Shown piece after piece: positions 6,144 to 8,409 of a DNA stretch of 8,409 bases. Source of the DNA: a bacterium (GTDB lineage: Bacteria; Bacteroidota; Ignavibacteria; Kapaibacteriales; UBA961); NCBI GenBank assembly GCA_022844575.1, contig JALHLL010000160.1, positions 1 through 8,409 of the forward strand, given 5' to 3'. Below the pieces are notes generated by a model, which was not told the DNA's origin, ran no database searches, and worked only from the letters and a program-made list of their open reading frames with translations. The stretch's first letter is position 1, and each line of letters begins with the position of its first letter. Position numbers and translations under genes: made by a program.

Positions 6144-7022
6144 TTAATTATAATGTGAAAGTACTTCTTTTATTTTTATTCTATTTTGTTCTTGTATTGT
6201 GGTTAAGGGCAATCTGAAATTTTCTTCAAGTAAGCCCTTCTCGCTTAACATTGTTTTTATCGGTATGGGGTTCGATTCGAGAAAACACGCTTTCATTATG
6301 GGTAATAATGCCAAATGTTGTGTACGTGCAGTATCGAATTCGCCACGTAAAGCGATGCGTATGCAATCGCCGAATTGTTTCGGTACGATATTAGCAACAA
6401 CCGATACAACACCTTTTCCTCCGCATGCTATTATGGGGAGTGCAAGTGCATCATCACCCGCCAAAAGTACAAAATGTTCCGGTGCATTGCGTATAATTTC
6501 CATCATTTGCTCAAGGTCTGCTGATGCTTCTTTGGTTGCTATAATATTTTTACAATGTTCTGCTATTTTTAATTGTGTTTCCGCCAATATATTACCTGCG
6601 GTTCTTGCCGGTACATTATAGAGTATAATCGGTAATTCGGTTGATTCTGCTATTGCTCTGAAATGTTCAAAATATCCGTGTTGCGTCGGTTTATTATAGA
6701 ATGGACCAACAATCAAAAAGCCATCCACTCCGCATTGTGCAGCCGCTTTTGTCAATTCTATGGATGCTCTCGTATCATTCGATCCCGTGCCTGCAATTAT
6801 CGGTATTCTGCCTGCGTTTTTTTCGACGGCAAAGCGGAATAATGCACATTTTTCTTCCGATGACATGGTTGCGCCTTCGCCTGTGGAGCCACATACGACA
6901 ACGCTTTCTATACCTTCCGTAATCTGTCTTTCCAATAATTGTTCAAATGAATTATAATCTACAGAGCCGTCCGCATGAAAAGGTGTAACGATTGCTGTAC
7001 TTGTTCCCGATATTGTGTTCAT
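6144..7022 (-). CDS. dapA: 4-hydroxy-tetrahydrodipicolinate synthase
   Basis: DapA condenses pyruvate with L-aspartate-4-semialdehyde, the first step specific to lysine and diaminopimelate synthesis. Its 292 residues are the normal family length. The Schiff-base lysine is K164 in IIATKEAS; Y135 and R140 lie in LYNVPARTAGN; Y109 is in GPFYNKPTQ, the loop reaching across the dimer. The proton-relay motif reads GSTGEG (S46, T47), with Ser where E. coli has Thr, a mild change that keeps the hydroxyl. GGKGVVSVVAN is the conserved late motif. The ATG at 7022 is 8 bases after the Rieske stop, with AGGA overlapping that stop. It lies in a run with unrelated genes and no other dap genes are in view. 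Related aldolases (N-acetylneuraminate lyase, KDG aldolase) share the fold, but the overall match favours DapA. Confidence 0.93.
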   Translation of the reverse strand: MNTISGTSTAIVTPFHADGSVDYNSFEQLLERQITEGIESVVVCGSTGEGATMSSEEKCALFRFAVEKNAGRIPIIAGTGSNDTRASIELTKAAAQCGVDGFLIVGPFYNKPTQHGYFEHFRAIAESTELPIILYNVPARTAGNILAETQLKIAEHCKNIIATKEASADLEQMMEIIRNAPEHFVLLAGDDALALPIIACGGKGVVSVVANIVPKQFGDCIRIALRGEFDTARTQHLALLPIMKACFLESNPIPIKTMLSEKGLLEENFRLPLTTIQEQNRIKIKEVLSHYN

Positions 7023-7028
7023 TATATA

Positions 7029-7032
7029 TCCT
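7029..7032 (-). promoter_or_regulatory. Shine-Dalgarno site of dapA overlapping the Rieske stop
   Basis: On the minus strand the sequence reads TAGGATATATAATG: the Rieske stop TAG shares its last two bases with AGGA, followed by a 6-base spacer and the dapA ATG. This fixes the dapA start and suggests that translation of the two genes is coupled. Confidence 0.55.
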
Positions 7033-7474
7033 ATGCTTTTACTTGTTCGGTTATTATAATGGATGAATTATTTCTGTAAATAATCAATTCATCCAATGGT
7101 TTTTTTGGCGGGCCTGAAATCGGCTTGCCCTTACTGTCAAAAATTCCATTATGGCATGCACAAAAAAATCTGTTTTTTTTCTCCTGCCATTCGGTTGTGC
7201 ATCCTGCATGAGTGCATTGCAAATCGAACGCTCTTAATTCGTTTACTTCTCTTATAATGAGTGCTTCTTTTTCTCCGACCTTTACGTGCATATAGTTTTT
7301 ATTATCGGGAAAATCATTATCGGAAAGTACCAATCGTTCAGGTCTTTTTCTTTTCCCGAAACTATAGGGAAATAAAAAAGTAATAATACCTGTTACGGAA
7401 ACTCCGGCTGCAATAACAGCCAAAGAATTTGCTATATATTTAAAAAAATCTCTTCTATTATTCTTTTCCGTCAC
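7031..7474 (-). CDS. Rieske [2Fe-2S] protein with Tat-type N-terminal anchor
   Basis: This 147-residue protein begins with a twin-arginine motif (NNRRDFFKYIA) and a hydrophobic segment (about residues 14-36), the usual anchor of quinol-cytochrome c reductase Rieske subunits. Box I is CTHAGC (C87, H89, C92) and box II is CACHNG (C105, C107, H108). C87, H89, C105 and H108 would hold the 2Fe-2S cluster, and C92-C107 would form the disulfide typical of high-potential bc1/b6f-type proteins. GPPKKPL gives the 'Pro loop'. It would face the periplasm and pass electrons from menaquinol to a cytochrome, but no cytochrome b gene is beside it here. The start is GTG at 7474, four bases after the heparinase-like stop and without a clear ribosome binding site, so translational coupling is likely. 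A QcrA-type role is inferred from motifs only. Confidence 0.9.
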   Translation of the reverse strand: MTEKNNRRDFFKYIANSLAVIAAGVSVTGIITFLFPYSFGKRKRPERLVLSDNDFPDNKNYMHVKVGEKEALIIREVNELRAFDLQCTHAGCTTEWQEKKNRFFCACHNGIFDSKGKPISGPPKKPLDELIIYRNNSSIIITEQVKA

Positions 7475-7478
7475 GGTA

Positions 7479-8409
7479 TTATTTTGTTATACTTATTTTC
7501 CATGTACATTCCGAGCCATTAATCGGAATTGTTAATTTTTTTGTTGCTGTTCTTTTCCCATATCCGTTTGAAAAGTCCGAATCTTCAACAATTATTTGTT
7601 CATCGGATGTTGTAAAACGTATATGATGATGATGACAATGAACAATAAGCGAACTATCGTTTTCTTTTATGCATTGTGCCTTTGGCGCAAGATGAAAATT
7701 CAATTGTTTTTCACCTTGTACGGTACATATATCTTTACCCGTTATTTCCGTTTCTGAAAATGTGAGAATACGTTTATGATTTGCTCCGTATCCTTTATGC
7801 TCACCTATACATACAGAATCATCAAAACGTTCAATACTTGCTTTTGCTCTATCGCCCAACATCCAAAATAATACATCGCCCGCACCTTCCACCCACTGAT
7901 TTTGCTCCATTGCTTGTACCGATAGGGTATTGTGCATGGATGTACTCCGAAAACGATTGCGCTGTTTCCAAGCCGGAGTATAAAGATATGTACCCGGATC
8001 GGTAAAAAGGATTGTTCCTTCAAGAGCAAAAATAAACGATAATTGATCATTGTGGGCATGCCCACCTTTACCGCGTTGCCCTATGCTTCCCGCACGAATG
8101 GCACAGCTATACTTTTTCTTTTTCAATATATATACACCGAAATCCGAAAAAGCCGCAATGTCTTTTGCTACAAGTATATTCGTTTTTTTCGGTGGAATGG
8201 TAACAGCAGTATAGATGTTTTCCAAAGGAAATTGTTGTCCATATCCTTCAAGCACCGAATCATAAAAGAGTGCGGAGGCAAGACCAAGCAAATGATTATG
8301 ATTATTTTCAATTTCCGTTAATTCACCGTTTTCATGAATAAACTCCGGTGTCATTTTCAGAAATCTGCCGCTATCATTGTCGCCTATTTGAGGAATTTCA
8401 CCAGCAAAT
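7479..8409 (-). CDS. Heparinase II/III-like polysaccharide lyase, C-terminal part (5' end outside window)
   Basis: The frame is open to the window edge; the residues before the internal Met at 8354 read FAGEIPQIGDNDSGRFLK, typical of the interior of this family, so the true start lies beyond 8409. About 310 residues are visible. The hallmark is GKGGHAHNDQLSF (HAH at 8052-8060), followed by FTDPGTYLY and RNRFRSTSMHNT. In Pedobacter heparinase II, which I recall as the model, matching His and Asp residues hold a metal and assist beta-elimination in the beta-sandwich domain. The C-terminal half is strand-rich as expected. Such proteins cleave acidic polysaccharides or sit in exopolysaccharide and O-antigen gene clusters; the substrate cannot be told. 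It heads the visible minus-strand run and lies four bases before the Rieske gene. Confidence 0.9.
   Translation of the reverse strand, partial: FAGEIPQIGDNDSGRFLKMTPEFIHENGELTEIENNHNHLLGLASALFYDSVLEGYGQQFPLENIYTAVTIPPKKTNILVAKDIAAFSDFGVYILKKKKYSCAIRAGSIGQRGKGGHAHNDQLSFIFALEGTILFTDPGTYLYTPAWKQRNRFRSTSMHNTLSVQAMEQNQWVEGAGDVLFWMLGDRAKASIERFDDSVCIGEHKGYGANHKRILTFSETEITGKDICTVQGEKQLNFHLAPKAQCIKENDSSLIVHCHHHHIRFTTSDEQIIVEDSDFSNGYGKRTATKKLTIPINGSECTWKISITK

Noticed and set aside
5805..6147. Several plus-strand open frames opposite the lipoprotein and dapA genes
   Set aside because: They are antisense shadows of well-supported minus-strand genes and have no protein-like features.

Overview
The window (8,409 bases, AT-rich by eye) looks like a chromosomal piece from a Gram-negative bacterium, probably of the Bacteroidota/Chlorobiota/Ignavibacteria branch. 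The reasons are two lipobox lipoproteins, a Tat-type Rieske protein, mostly weak or absent Shine-Dalgarno sequences, and a multi-hairpin intergenic repeat of a style common in those genomes. This placement is an inference from gene style, not from a marker gene.

Layout. The plus-strand half (1-4486) holds the 3' end of a GNAT N-acetyltransferase, an unrecognised 303-residue protein, and a cobalamin-dependent methionine synthase (metH). The metH reading frame is split by a single in-frame TAA and ends before the reactivation domain. A block of hairpins and short direct repeats follows (4166-4450), then a strong bidirectional terminator (4455-4486). The minus-strand half (8409 down to 4485) is one compact run of six genes that converges on the same terminator: a heparinase II/III-like protein (5' end outside the window), a Rieske iron-sulfur protein, dapA, two paralogous lipoproteins, and a small muconolactone-isomerase-like protein. 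Four of the five junctions in this run are 4-9 bases; the one between the lipoproteins is 57 bases. An operon is therefore likely although the functions are mixed: polysaccharide cleavage, electron transfer, lysine/cell-wall precursor synthesis and cell-envelope lipoproteins.

The main point of interest is metH. The zinc site, folate domain and B12 site are all preserved, but one nonsense codon separates the substrate domains from the cobalamin domains, and the AdoMet-binding reactivation domain is absent. This is either a decaying gene, a sequencing error combined with a naturally short MetH, or a two-piece enzyme. I found no CRISPR array, tRNA, rRNA, transposase or defence system, and nothing that clearly amounts to a new biological system.
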